A stretch of 53,210 nucleotides of DNA. Origin: Aquabacterium sp. A7-Y. Its GTDB lineage: Bacteria; Pseudomonadota; Gammaproteobacteria; Burkholderiales; Burkholderiaceae_C. Position numbers and translations under genes: made by a program. Positions 1-7,965 of this stretch are shown here, piece after piece; within the stretch, counting starts at the first letter, position 1, and the number at the start of each line of letters is the position of its first letter. The DNA lies in NCBI RefSeq assembly GCF_026153205.1, contig NZ_JAPFBW010000041.1, positions 1 to 53,210 on the forward strand. The letters are read 5' to 3'. The notes below the pieces were generated by a model. It saw only the letters and a program-made list of their open reading frames with translations, was not told the origin of the DNA and made no database searches.

Positions 1-1042
1 GGCGCCCCTGCAGCTCCAGCCCGGCGCCCATGGGGCGTACCTTGGGCTCCTTGAAGAACCGGGTTCGGTGCTCGGGGTGTGTCGCGCGGAAGCGCTCCGG
101 GATCAGGATCTCGATCGGCTGGCCAAGCAGTTCTTCGCGTTGGTAGCCGAACAAGCGCTCGGTCTGTGAGTTGACCAGCACAATGACGCCGGCGGTGTTC
201 ACGATCACCATCGCGTCCGGCGCCGACTCCAGCAGCCCACGGAACTTCTGCTCGGCCTTGCGCCGGGCGGTGATGTCGCGGATCGCGCCCATGCTGACCC
301 GGCCAACATCCGTCTGTAGCGGGCTCAGGCTGATCTCGACGGGAAACTCCTCGCCGTTCTTGCGCATGCCGTAGAGTTCCAGTCCGACAGCCATGGGACG
401 GGTGCGCGAGCGGCTCACGTACCCCGCACGGTGGCCCACGTGCGCTTCCCGGTAGCGTAGCGGCAGCAGCACTTCCAGCGGCTGCCCTACGAGTTCGTCG
501 CGCGAATACCCAAACACCGCTTCCGCCTGGCTGTTCACCAGCACGATGCGACCGATGTCGTTGACCATGACGATGGCGTCCGGCGTCGACTCGAGCAGAT
601 CACGGTAGCGTGCCTCGAGCAGCTGGGAATCGCGCCGAACCTTCAGATGTGTGACGTCGGTTTTTCCGTAGACCCAACCGCGCAGTGCGCCGCCGGGGCC
701 GTGCAGTTCACGCACGCAGGCATTCACGTAGATCAACGCGCCGTCCTTGCGGCGTCGCATGGCCTCGTAGCTGCGCGGCGTAGCTGGCCCCGACAGACGC
801 TGCGGCCCGACCTCGCCGTCAGTTGCGCCTTCCGGAATCACCAGTTCGCGCAGTGTGCGCCCGATCGCTTCATCCCGGGCAAAGCCAAACAGCTCTTCGG
901 CGGCTCGGTTCCAGCAGCTGACCAGGCCGTCGGGCGAAACAACGATGACCGCACTCGGCACCTCTTCCAGTGTATGCAAGCTGCGGTGCTCGTGGTCTGG
1001 GGCGAAAGCCTCGCTGGCCGAGCTCCTGTATTTGTCGTCCAT
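1..1042 (-). CDS. multi-PAS sensor protein, C-terminus beyond the left edge
   Basis: The gene reads leftward and leaves the window, so only about 347 N-terminal residues are visible. They form three consecutive PAS domains (roughly residues 25-135, 150-262 and 270 onward), each with the usual 'PDAIVMVN' core and 'FGYSRDEL(V/I)GQ' helix. The 2nd and 3rd repeats are close copies of each other ('LLES(T/A)PDA', 'GQP(L/I)E(V/I)L(L/I)P'). There is no signal peptide or membrane segment, so it is probably a cytoplasmic redox, ligand or light sensor; the output domain (kinase, GGDEF or other) is unseen. I chose ATG at 1042 because GGAG lies about 8 nt upstream; an in-frame ATG at 1090 lacks a ribosome site. 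The nearest neighbour upstream is debris, so no operon partner is visible. Confidence 0.85.
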   Translation of the reverse strand, partial: MDDKYRSSASEAFAPDHEHRSLHTLEEVPSAVIVVSPDGLVSCWNRAAEELFGFARDEAIGRTLRELVIPEGATDGEVGPQRLSGPATPRSYEAMRRRKDGALIYVNACVRELHGPGGALRGWVYGKTDVTHLKVRRDSQLLEARYRDLLESTPDAIVMVNDIGRIVLVNSQAEAVFGYSRDELVGQPLEVLLPLRYREAHVGHRAGYVSRSRTRPMAVGLELYGMRKNGEEFPVEISLSPLQTDVGRVSMGAIRDITARRKAEQKFRGLLESAPDAMVIVNTAGVIVLVNSQTERLFGYQREELLGQPIEILIPERFRATHPEHRTRFFKEPKVRPMGAGLELQGR

Positions 1043-1791
1043 GCTGCCGCTCCAGTACTGCGTTTGAGCCTTGGTATGCGCCCCAACCATCCAAGCAATG
1101 GCCGTTCCGGCGATGCCGACCGCGTCGAGGTACGCACACGCGGCGGTGAAACCGCCGACCGGCCTTGACGAGCCAAGCGACGGGTGGGCGGCGCGAGCGG
1201 CACGGAGCGGTCCGTGGTCACCCGCTTTCCGCTCTGCGCCGAACGGCTAAGAGATGAACAGGTAATATTTGCAGATCTGCTCTATTGCCCCATTTGCAGG
1301 ACTGGACGGTGACGACGCGCAGATCACCGGGTTTCCTCCGAAATGCCCTTCAGTCCCCGCGCTCGTACAACAGAGCCTCGTGTCAGCAGGGCGGAGGCGG
1401 CTGCGGCGGCAGGAGAGACGCCGCTTCTGGAGCAGCACGCGCGGAGATCTCGGCGCCGGTCCATGAGAGTCCGCGCTCGAGTCTGGGCGTCGGCCAGCGG
1501 CGGGTGCCGAAAGCTGTCATGGGAAAGCCCCACGAGAAGGGCGCAGGGCCAGGGGTTAACGTCAACCCACCGCGGCCACCCACTCCTCGCTCTTGCCGCG
1601 GAGCTGCCTCGCTTTGCCAAGGTCCAGTGCGTGGCTTCGGACGCCGTCGGCAAATGGAACGGGCGTGTCGTCGACGGGCGCGATTTCCCGCAACGGCGCG
1701 GGTTCTGGGCCATTCTGCGTAGGCCACGCCTTCGCCCTTCTCCGCCGTTTTTGGCCCGGTTGGACTCTCTTTTCCTCTCTCTTCTCTAAAC
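1043..1791. other. gene-free stretch with repeat debris
   Basis: No reading frame here shows a recognisable protein. The stretch holds one arm of an inverted repeat (1686-1735) and a 20-bp segment (1482-1501) that recurs with one mismatch at 11176-11195. It ends at a broken ISL3-type transposase. I see it as degraded mobile-element DNA. Confidence 0.5.
1686..1735 (-). repeat. inverted repeat, copy A (partner 4006-4053)
   Basis: The reverse complement of this segment matches 4006-4053 almost completely: one 2-nt insertion and one substitution over about 46 bases; the shared core includes TGGCCTACGCAGAATGGCCC. The pair brackets the ISL3 remnant, gst and merR. I do not recognise the element it comes from. 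Confidence 0.8.
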
Positions 1792-2047
1792 ATGGTGCGC
1801 AAGCGCGAGCACAAGGAGCTGCTGGCCGAGGGGCGGTGCCACGCGGCGCACGAGCAAGTACCTGTGGCTGTACAGCGCCGAGAACGTGCCTGAGAAATCA
1901 CGCAAGCGCTTTGACGTCCTGAAGAACGCCGAGCTCAAGACGCCACGCGCGTGGGCACGGAAGGAATCGCTGCGCCAGCTGTGGCACTTCACCCGCCAGG
2001 CCTGGACCGAGAAGTTCTGGCGGCGCGGGTACTTCTGGGCCCCACAC
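1792..2047 (+). pseudogene. ISL3-family transposase, C-terminal remnant
   Basis: The conceptual translation starts 'MVRKREHKELLAEG', changes frame near 1835, then continues 'KYLWLYSAENVPEKSRKRF', 'LKTPRAWARKESLRQLWHF' and 'WTEKFWRRGYFWA'. This order is typical of the C-terminal part of ISL3-family transposases (a YLWL motif, a TARAWALKE-like helix, then W..R.YFWATHSRL). Homology stops at about 2045, where the usual THSRLEP tail is lost. The N-terminal two thirds, including most of the catalytic domain, are absent, so it cannot be active. It sits just upstream of the gst-merR operon and may have brought that operon in. Confidence 0.75.
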
Positions 2048-2161
2048 TGCCTGGTCTTGTCAGCGGTTCTCGGCAGTACGGACCAGCGGGAGGACGCGGC
2101 CAGGAGCGGTCGTTCTGAACACATGCCGCGAACCCGCCGCTGGCGGGCTTGCCGCATGGGC

Positions 2162-2192
2162 TTGACTTTGACGCAACGTCAAACTCGAAAGT
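2162..2192 (+). promoter_or_regulatory. MerR-type promoter/operator of the gst-merR operon
   Basis: A -35 hexamer TTGACT (2162-2167) is followed by a 17-bp dyad TTTGACG-CAA-CGTCAAA (2167-2183) and, after a 19-bp spacer, a weak -10 GAAAGT (2187-2192). An over-long 19-bp spacer filled by a TTGACG..CGTCAA dyad is the hallmark of MerR-family promoters, where the activator untwists the DNA. It lies 36 bp before the gst start, and merR is the next gene, so autoregulation is likely. Confidence 0.7.
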
Positions 2193-2227
2193 ACCAGCTC
2201 CCAACTGTTCCTTCTGAGGAGAGCTGA

Positions 2228-2917
2228 ATGCTGAAGATCTACGGCGTACCAATTTCTGTACACGCGCGCAAGGTGATTGTGGTGTCCAGGCTGAAAGCAC
2301 TGCCCTACGAGCTGGTGCCGGTGGCCCCCGTGATCCCCGGGAGCTTGCCGCCGAACTGGCGCGAGCTGAGCCCCACCGGGCTGATCCCTGTGATGCAGGA
2401 CGGAGACTTCACACTTGCGGACTCATCTGCGATCTGTGTCTATCTTGAGCGCATGCACCCGCAGCCATCCGTGTACCCGAGCGCCCCACGCGACCATGCA
2501 AGCGCTCTGTGGCTCGAGCAGTACGCTGGCGGCACGCTGTTCCGCCAGATCGTGCATCCTCTGTTTCACGAGACCGTCGTGAATCCGAACATCCTGCAGC
2601 AGCCCACCAACCCGCATCGGGTCGACGAGGTAGTGACCCGCGCCATGCCGGAGGTGTTCGGCTACCTCGACTCCGTTTGTGGTGGCGCTCACCTCGCCGG
2701 GCCTGTTCTGTCGGTGGCCGACATTGCGGTGGCGTCTAACCTGGTGACACTGCAGTACCTCGGCTTCATGCTCGATCGCTCTCGGTTCGCCAAGCTCGCC
2801 GGATTGTTGGATCGAACGATCCGTCACCCGGCGTTCATCGAGGCGCTGCGGGCCGAGCAACCGGCGGTGCAGCAGATGGGACTGAGGGGCGATTTCCTGA
2901 AACCTGTCCTCGCCTAG
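2228..2917 (+). CDS. glutathione S-transferase family protein
   Basis: This is a 229-aa cytosolic GST-like protein. The N-terminal thioredoxin fold (residues 1-80) begins 'LKIYGVPISVHARKV', with Ser10 in the usual catalytic Ser/Cys region, and has the cis-proline 'GLIPVM' and the glutathione-binding 'ADSSAICVYLE'. The C-terminal half (90-215) is helical with the 'LSVADIAVASNL' N-capping motif of GSTs. It probably conjugates or reduces electrophiles with glutathione; the substrate is unknown. AGGAG lies 7 nt before ATG. It is the first gene of a two-gene operon with a MerR regulator 30 nt downstream, under a MerR-type promoter, which suggests induction by an electrophile or drug-like compound. 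Confidence 0.9.
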   Translation: MLKIYGVPISVHARKVIVVSRLKALPYELVPVAPVIPGSLPPNWRELSPTGLIPVMQDGDFTLADSSAICVYLERMHPQPSVYPSAPRDHASALWLEQYAGGTLFRQIVHPLFHETVVNPNILQQPTNPHRVDEVVTRAMPEVFGYLDSVCGGAHLAGPVLSVADIAVASNLVTLQYLGFMLDRSRFAKLAGLLDRTIRHPAFIEALRAEQPAVQQMGLRGDFLKPVLA

Positions 2918-2947
2918 ACTCACGAACCACGAACAGGAGGCAGCGGC

Positions 2948-3805
2948 ATGTTCCGAATCGGTGACTTCTCGCGCGTCGCACGGGTTTCGGCACGGCTGCT
3001 GCGCTTCTACGACGAGATTGGCTTGCTCGCCCCGGCCCACAGCGATCGGCAGACGGGCTATCGCTACTACACCATCGATCAACTGGCGCAGCTCAACCGC
3101 ATCACGGTGCTGAAGGAGCTGGGCTTCAGCCTCGAGCAGGTGGGTGACATCCTCCGCTCGCCGGCACTCGATGCGGCGGAACTGCGGCGCATGCTGCAGC
3201 TCAGGCGCAACGATGCCGAGCGGGCCGTTGCACTGGAGGAGCAGCGATTGCGCAACATCGAGACTCGCATTGCACAGATCGAGTCAGAAGGCGCCATGTC
3301 GGTCGACGACGTGATCGAGCGCGCAGAGCCGGCGCGTCAGCTACTGTCATTGCGCCGTACCGTGGCTTCGCTTGCGGAAGGGCGAGCCTTGATCGGAGTG
3401 CTGCGAGAACAGTCGCGAGCGCTGCTGCCCAAGAACCACGGTTGCCAGTTGGTCGCCGTGGCGCATTCGTCGCAATTCGAGAGCGACGAGATCGATGTCG
3501 AATTTGGCTACACGGTGGATGGCTTGGACCTGCGCGTCCCTGGTGAGGGCTCGATGCTGAAACTGAGCGAGTTGGTCGCGGTCGAGCGCATGGCTGTGTG
3601 CGTGCGCATTGGCCTGCCGGAGGACGCCCATCTGGTCACGGCGAAGATCGGGCGCTTCATTGCGGCGAACGGCGACGTGTTCGATGGGCCCAGTCGAGAG
3701 GTTTTCCTGCAGCCGCCCGATCCACAGCGCATGCACGAAGCGGTGGTTGAGATGCAGTTCCCGCTGCGCCGGAGTTGCCTGGATCAAGACAGACCGGACA
3801 GATGA
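2948..3805 (+). CDS. MerR-family transcriptional regulator with GyrI-like effector domain
   Basis: The 285-aa protein starts with a textbook MerR winged helix-turn-helix: 'FRIGDFSRVARVSARLLRFY', 'DEIGLL.P', 'GYRYYTIDQLAQLNRI', 'LGFSLEQVGDIL' (residues 2-75). A dimerisation coiled coil follows (about 78-118, rich in E/R/Q). The C-terminal half (about 130-280) looks like a GyrI/AraC-type effector-binding domain, as in BmrR/TipA-like regulators of small organic molecules, and has no metal-binding cysteines. AGGAGG stands 7 nt before ATG. It most likely controls its own operon with the upstream gst through the dyad at 2167-2183. Low-molecular-weight toxicants are a likelier signal than metals. 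Confidence 0.88.
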   Translation: MFRIGDFSRVARVSARLLRFYDEIGLLAPAHSDRQTGYRYYTIDQLAQLNRITVLKELGFSLEQVGDILRSPALDAAELRRMLQLRRNDAERAVALEEQRLRNIETRIAQIESEGAMSVDDVIERAEPARQLLSLRRTVASLAEGRALIGVLREQSRALLPKNHGCQLVAVAHSSQFESDEIDVEFGYTVDGLDLRVPGEGSMLKLSELVAVERMAVCVRIGLPEDAHLVTAKIGRFIAANGDVFDGPSREVFLQPPDPQRMHEAVVEMQFPLRRSCLDQDRPDR

Positions 3806-4307
3806 CACGGTCGGGCTTGCTTCGATGCCCGTCTGCTTCGCCGACTCGCAGAGGTCAGCAGTGGGTCGGAGTACGACCGTCGAACCCCCCACAGGCGTCG
3901 CCCAACAGCTGGCTTGCGGGTTCTCCCGGTGTCTCTGCTCCTGCAAGACGATGCGCAACCGCTCTCTTCGACACACGTGGAAGTGCTTGATCTGAAACGC
4001 CTTCTGCGAAGGTGGCCTACGCAGAATGGCCCAGAACCCGCGCGGTTGCGGGATACCCAGAAAGCAAAACGCCCAGCCGAGAGCGGTTGGGCCTTGTGTT
4101 CTGGTGCAGGACAAGGGTGCTGCGGCGAGCCTTCCTCTCAAGCTCCTGGGGGCTTCCACGTGCGGCGGCGGGGGCGGGGGGGCTGCTGGTGGAGGAGCGG
4201 GGGGTGGCCCGGCTGCACCGCGACCGAAAGATGATCACCGGTCCGCCACTGGACATTGAGTGACATGGCGGTTGCGGGGGCCAGGCAATCGGCCGTAGCG
4301 TCCACGT
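3806..4307. other. gene-free stretch with inverted-repeat copy
   Basis: No convincing coding frame. It contains inverted-repeat copy B and a G-rich patch near 4160-4185, then the 3' end of the leftward kinase gene. I see no terminator-like hairpin with a T-tract after merR. Confidence 0.5.
4006..4053 (+). repeat. inverted repeat, copy B (partner 1686-1735)
   Basis: Nearly identical, in opposite orientation, to 1686-1735. The two copies lie 2.3 kb apart with the ISL3 remnant, gst and merR between them, an arrangement like the arms of a degraded composite or cassette element. Confidence 0.8.
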
Positions 4308-5912
4308 TCAAGGAGTAGCGGCCCCGGCTCGTCTGTTCGTGCCGAGTTCGGATCGCAGGAGCACCTTCTCGATCAACTCGAAGCGGACGGGTTTCGTGAG
4401 ATGAAGGTCGAAGCCGGCCGCGATCGCGCGCTCGACATCCTCGGAGAGGCCGTAGCCCGAAACCGCGACCAGCAGGCAGTCTTCGAAGTCGCCCGTGCGC
4501 CTGAGCGTGCGGGCGACTTCGTATCCATCCATCCCCGGCAAGCCCAGGTCGCAGAAAACCAGATCGGGCGCGTGGGACAGCGCATTGGCGACGCCGGACT
4601 CTCCATCGTGCTCTACCTCGATGTCGTGCCTGCCGTTGAGTTCGATCAGCTGCCGGAGCGTTTCTGCCGCGTCGGCGTTGTCTTCGATGATCAGGATCCG
4701 GCGGTGGCTGAGGTCCGTTCCCGGTGCGCTGGCCACAGGACGAGGCACTTTCCTCCGCGTCAGCGGCAGTCGCACGGTGAAGGTCGTGCCTTGGCCATGC
4801 CCTTGGCTCCACCCGCTCACGCTGCCGCCCTGCATCTCCGCCAAGCCTTTCACCAGCGCGAGCCCGAGTCCCAGGCCTCCCTGCGAACGCGCAAGGCTCT
4901 GTTCCGACTGCCAGAACGGCTCAAAGGCGGCGTCGAGTTGTTGAGCGTCCATACCGAGGCCGGTGTCCCGGATCGACACGATCGCCATCCCGGCGGCCGG
5001 GTCGCTGTCGAGCGTGACCGTTGCGCTGCCCCCGCGCCCCGTGAACTTGGCCGCATTGCTCAGGAGGTTCCCGAACATCTGCGCGATGCGCACCGCATCA
5101 CCCCGCACACGCGCGGGCGCGGCCGGAAGCCGAAGGTCGAGGCCGATGCCGGCCCTCTCGAAGGTGCTCTGATAGTCCTGCACCGAGTGCGAGAGCAACT
5201 CGTTCAGATCGACGTCAGCGATCTGAAGCTGGACCCTGCCGCGGTTGATCCGGCTGATGTCGAGCAGGTCGTTCACGAGCCGGATCATGTGGTCGATCTG
5301 GCGCCTGATCACGCCGAGCGCGTAGGTCGCACCGGCGTTGTCGAATTCGACCCGCTGCAGCAAGTGCAGGCTGTTGCTGATCGGCGCAAGGGGATTGCGC
5401 AGCTCGTGTGACAGCATCGTGAGAAACGCGTCTTTGCGGCGATGGTCTTCCTGCAGGCGCTCGAGTGCTTCTTCGAGCTCGCGGTGCTGACGCGCGTGCG
5501 CGAGCGCGATCGCGACATGGTCGGAGAGCGCGGAGAGCATGAACTCCTCCGTTTCGCCGCACGGCGCGTCGCGCCGGTGGATGGCGAGCACGCCGCGGAT
5601 TTCGCCCCGCTCGATCACCGGAGTCGCGACGAAGCGCTCTTCCGAGCAGTCGATCAGCCCGCACAGGCGCGAGCCGATGCGCTCGTCGAGCGGACAGTCG
5701 AACCCGCTTGCCCTCGCCGGATCGAGGCCGACAGAGGCAGCGACATCGGCCTCCCCGCGCTTCCCGCGGAGCAGGAGAACGCAGACGTTCGCATCGAGGG
5801 ATGCCGCCGTTCTTTCCACGATCAGGCGCGGCAGTGCGGCGTAGTCGGTCGCGCCGGCGATTTCCCGGTTGAGTGCGAGCAGCTCTCGCATGCGCTCCGG
5901 CGAAAGCGTCAT
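4308..5912 (-). CDS. GAF-domain hybrid histidine kinase / response regulator
   Basis: A 534-aa soluble hybrid kinase. Domains in order: GAF (about 18-145), a short coiled coil, HisKA with 'LTMLSHELRNPLAPI' (phospho-accepting His169), HATPase with N-box 'MFGNLLSNAAKF' (280-290), 'RDTGLGM' and 'GGLGLGLALVKGL', then a receiver (403-525) with acidic pocket E410/D411, Asp455 in 'LVFCDLGLPGMDG' and Lys507 in 'LTKPV'. All catalytic residues are present. It lies 2 nt after the KaiC-like gene (TGATCATG), so translation is probably coupled, and it is the last gene of a receiver-KaiC-kinase operon. With no membrane anchor, the GAF domain probably senses a cytoplasmic signal. The role of its own receiver (phosphorelay or feedback) is not visible. 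Confidence 0.92.
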   Translation of the reverse strand: MTLSPERMRELLALNREIAGATDYAALPRLIVERTAASLDANVCVLLLRGKRGEADVAASVGLDPARASGFDCPLDERIGSRLCGLIDCSEERFVATPVIERGEIRGVLAIHRRDAPCGETEEFMLSALSDHVAIALAHARQHRELEEALERLQEDHRRKDAFLTMLSHELRNPLAPISNSLHLLQRVEFDNAGATYALGVIRRQIDHMIRLVNDLLDISRINRGRVQLQIADVDLNELLSHSVQDYQSTFERAGIGLDLRLPAAPARVRGDAVRIAQMFGNLLSNAAKFTGRGGSATVTLDSDPAAGMAIVSIRDTGLGMDAQQLDAAFEPFWQSEQSLARSQGGLGLGLALVKGLAEMQGGSVSGWSQGHGQGTTFTVRLPLTRRKVPRPVASAPGTDLSHRRILIIEDNADAAETLRQLIELNGRHDIEVEHDGESGVANALSHAPDLVFCDLGLPGMDGYEVARTLRRTGDFEDCLLVAVSGYGLSEDVERAIAAGFDLHLTKPVRFELIEKVLLRSELGTNRRAGAATP

Positions 5913-5914
5913 GA

Positions 5915-7279
5915 TCAGCGCGGCTCGCCGACGACCGCGCCCTCGGAGGTGATGCGCAGCTGGCAGCGACGTCCGTCGTGCGCGCTCCCACGCGACTTGA
6001 CGACGCGGATGGTGCGCTCCAGCGCCTCGCCCATGAGCATCTCGAGCTGCAGAACGTTGTCCACCAGCGGCGACACGTCGGCCGGGCTGAGGTTGTTGCG
6101 GCTCGCCTCCACGGTCAGCATGGCGGTGATGCCGAGTTCCGAAAAGCGCTGGGTGAGCGCATAGATGTAGTCGCGATAGCGCTGCTCGTCCTGTGCGGCG
6201 CTGAGGAGGTCATCGAGCGAATCGATCACCACCCGCTTGGCGCCCACCTCTTCAACGCGCCGGAACAAGCGACCGATGATCGAGTCGATCTGCAGTTCGA
6301 CGGGGGAGGTATAGAGGTGTTCGAGGCCGCCGGTGACCAGGAGCTGGTCCGGGTCCCATCCCAGGTTCCTGACGATGCGGCGCAGCTGCGAAGGATTTTC
6401 CTGGAAGCTCGCCAGCAGGGCGGTTTCACCGAGCTGAACGCCCTCGCGAAGGAAATGCAGCCCGACGATCGTCTTCCCGGACCCGGGCGGGCCGATCACG
6501 AGCGTCGACGTGCTGCGCAGCCACCCGGTCTCGACCATGGCGTCGAGCCCCTTGACGCCCGTCTGCAGGCGTTCCTCGGTCGTCGCATAGCTGCCAGTGC
6601 GCCGTGGGGTGATGAGCCGCGGGTAGACGCACAACCCCGAGGCGCTGATCTCGAACGCGTGCGAGCCGCCAAGGAATCCGCTGCCGCGTAGCTTCGCGAC
6701 GCGGAAGTAGCGTGCCTCGCGCTTGCCGTGCTGTTCGCGCGTGAGCTCGACGATGCTGTCCGCCACCGCGAACTCGGGCAGCCGCGGCACCATGTCCGCG
6801 ATGTACTCGCCGATCCAGAAGGTGGTGGTGTCGTACGCCGAAAGGCTTCCGGCGAGCTCGTACAGTACCTTGCGCCAGGTGACGAGGTCGGGCATGAGAT
6901 CACCGATGGCCTTGAAGGAATCGAACACGATGATGGCCGGCCGATACGTCTGCAGTAGCTCGAACACGCGCTCGGGAAGGTGCTGCGGGCCCTCGGTGAC
7001 GGCGTCGGCGATCGACTCGTAGATGATCTCGCTGCCAACCGCCTCCTCCTTCGCGAAGCTGAACTCCTGCAGGTAGGTGAGGACCTTGGGGAGGGGCTCG
7101 GAGATCGTGGTGAGATAGAGGACAGGGCGCTCCTTGCAGAGGTTCGCGAACGCGAGCTGCTCGACGAAGATCGTCTTGCCGCTGCCCGGCTGGCCCATGA
7201 TCACGTTGATCGAGTTCACCGGGAAGCCGCCGTTCAGGATGAGGTCAGCGTCTCGGTTACCTGTGCTGATGCGCCGCAT
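5915..7279 (-). CDS. KaiC-like double-RecA ATPase
   Basis: The 454-aa protein has two tandem RecA/KaiC domains: Walker A 'GQPGSGKT' (29-36) with Walker B 'IIVFDSF' (116-122), and Walker A 'GPPGSGKT' (263-270) with Walker B 'RVVIDSL'. The entry 'RRISTGNRDADLILNGGFP' is typical of KaiC-family proteins. Of the paired catalytic glutamates that KaiC uses, each domain keeps only one ('TTISEP' and 'ASFQEN'). There is no kaiA or kaiB nearby, so this is one of the non-clock KaiC-like proteins of proteobacteria and archaea, often encoded with PAS/GAF kinases, whose cell role is poorly known. GGAGGGA precedes ATG, inside the preceding receiver gene (23-nt overlap). The three genes form one operon. Confidence 0.9.
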   Translation of the reverse strand: MRRISTGNRDADLILNGGFPVNSINVIMGQPGSGKTIFVEQLAFANLCKERPVLYLTTISEPLPKVLTYLQEFSFAKEEAVGSEIIYESIADAVTEGPQHLPERVFELLQTYRPAIIVFDSFKAIGDLMPDLVTWRKVLYELAGSLSAYDTTTFWIGEYIADMVPRLPEFAVADSIVELTREQHGKREARYFRVAKLRGSGFLGGSHAFEISASGLCVYPRLITPRRTGSYATTEERLQTGVKGLDAMVETGWLRSTSTLVIGPPGSGKTIVGLHFLREGVQLGETALLASFQENPSQLRRIVRNLGWDPDQLLVTGGLEHLYTSPVELQIDSIIGRLFRRVEEVGAKRVVIDSLDDLLSAAQDEQRYRDYIYALTQRFSELGITAMLTVEASRNNLSPADVSPLVDNVLQLEMLMGEALERTIRVVKSRGSAHDGRRCQLRITSEGAVVGEPR

Positions 7280-7691
7280 GTGCGTTTCCCTCCGAGTGTC
7301 CGATCAGATGGCGAACCGAGTCGATGAGCAGGGTGCCGTTCAGCGGCTTGCGCACATACGCGTCGGCGCCCGCCTCGCGGGCGCGGTCCGCGCACGCGAG
7401 GATGCTGACGATGATCACCTTGATGTCGCGCGTGGCCTCGTCGCCCTTCAGCTGCCTGCAAAGCGCAAGACCGTCGCATTTGGGCACGAGCACTTCCGTG
7501 ATGACGAGCGCCGGCCTGGTGCTGCGCGCGTAGTCAAACGCGCACAGGCCGTCGTCGGAGAACTGGACCATATAGCCGGCCTCCTCGAGAAGAAAGCGCT
7601 CGAGTCGCCGCACATGCGGGTCGCGTTCCACCACCAGGACCAGGGCGCGCGCCTCCCGGGACTCGGAACCGTTACCACGATCTTGCTGCAT
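7257..7691 (-). CDS. stand-alone receiver-domain protein, phosphorylation Asp replaced by Glu
   Basis: A 144-aa single receiver domain. It starts 'ALVLVVERDPHVRRLERFL', has the expected 'AGADAYVRKPL' switch lysine, and is followed by a short His-rich tail ('HSEGNAHAAHQHR'). At the phosphorylation site the sequence is 'PALVITEVLVPKCDG': Glu66 stands where Asp is expected (codon GAA). It may thus be a permanently 'on-like' adaptor rather than a switch. Start: ATG 7691 is placed just before the domain, with AGGA about 13 nt upstream; the frame stays open to 7967 but that extension looks non-coding. It is the first gene of the KaiC-like operon and overlaps kaiC by 23 nt. Confidence 0.85.
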   Translation of the reverse strand: MQQDRGNGSESREARALVLVVERDPHVRRLERFLLEEAGYMVQFSDDGLCAFDYARSTRPALVITEVLVPKCDGLALCRQLKGDEATRDIKVIIVSILACADRAREAGADAYVRKPLNGTLLIDSVRHLIGHSEGNAHAAHQHR

Positions 7692-7965
7692 TGTTGAACT
7701 GAAGTCCTGCGTCGCGTATGACAGAGGCAGCAAGTGGCGCACCTGCGGTTGCGCCTCGCGAGCGCGCACTGATGGCGGTCGCATTCCGCGAGGTGACGCT
7801 CCCGGGCGCGCGTGGTGTACATGGCCTATAGTCGGAACAAGATGGGCGCGACACGCAAGGGGAAAGCCGCTCTCGGTAGCCTTCGCGCAAGCCGTTGTCG
7901 GCAGAAGACTCCCGTGCGGCAAAGAGCGTCCAACAGAGGAAAAAGCGGCAGGGAGGGGCGTCGAC

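Noticed and set aside
4161-4185. G-quadruplex-like G-rich patch
   Set aside because: It is low-complexity GGC/GGGG sequence in an IS-debris zone, with no promoter or gene start next to it.
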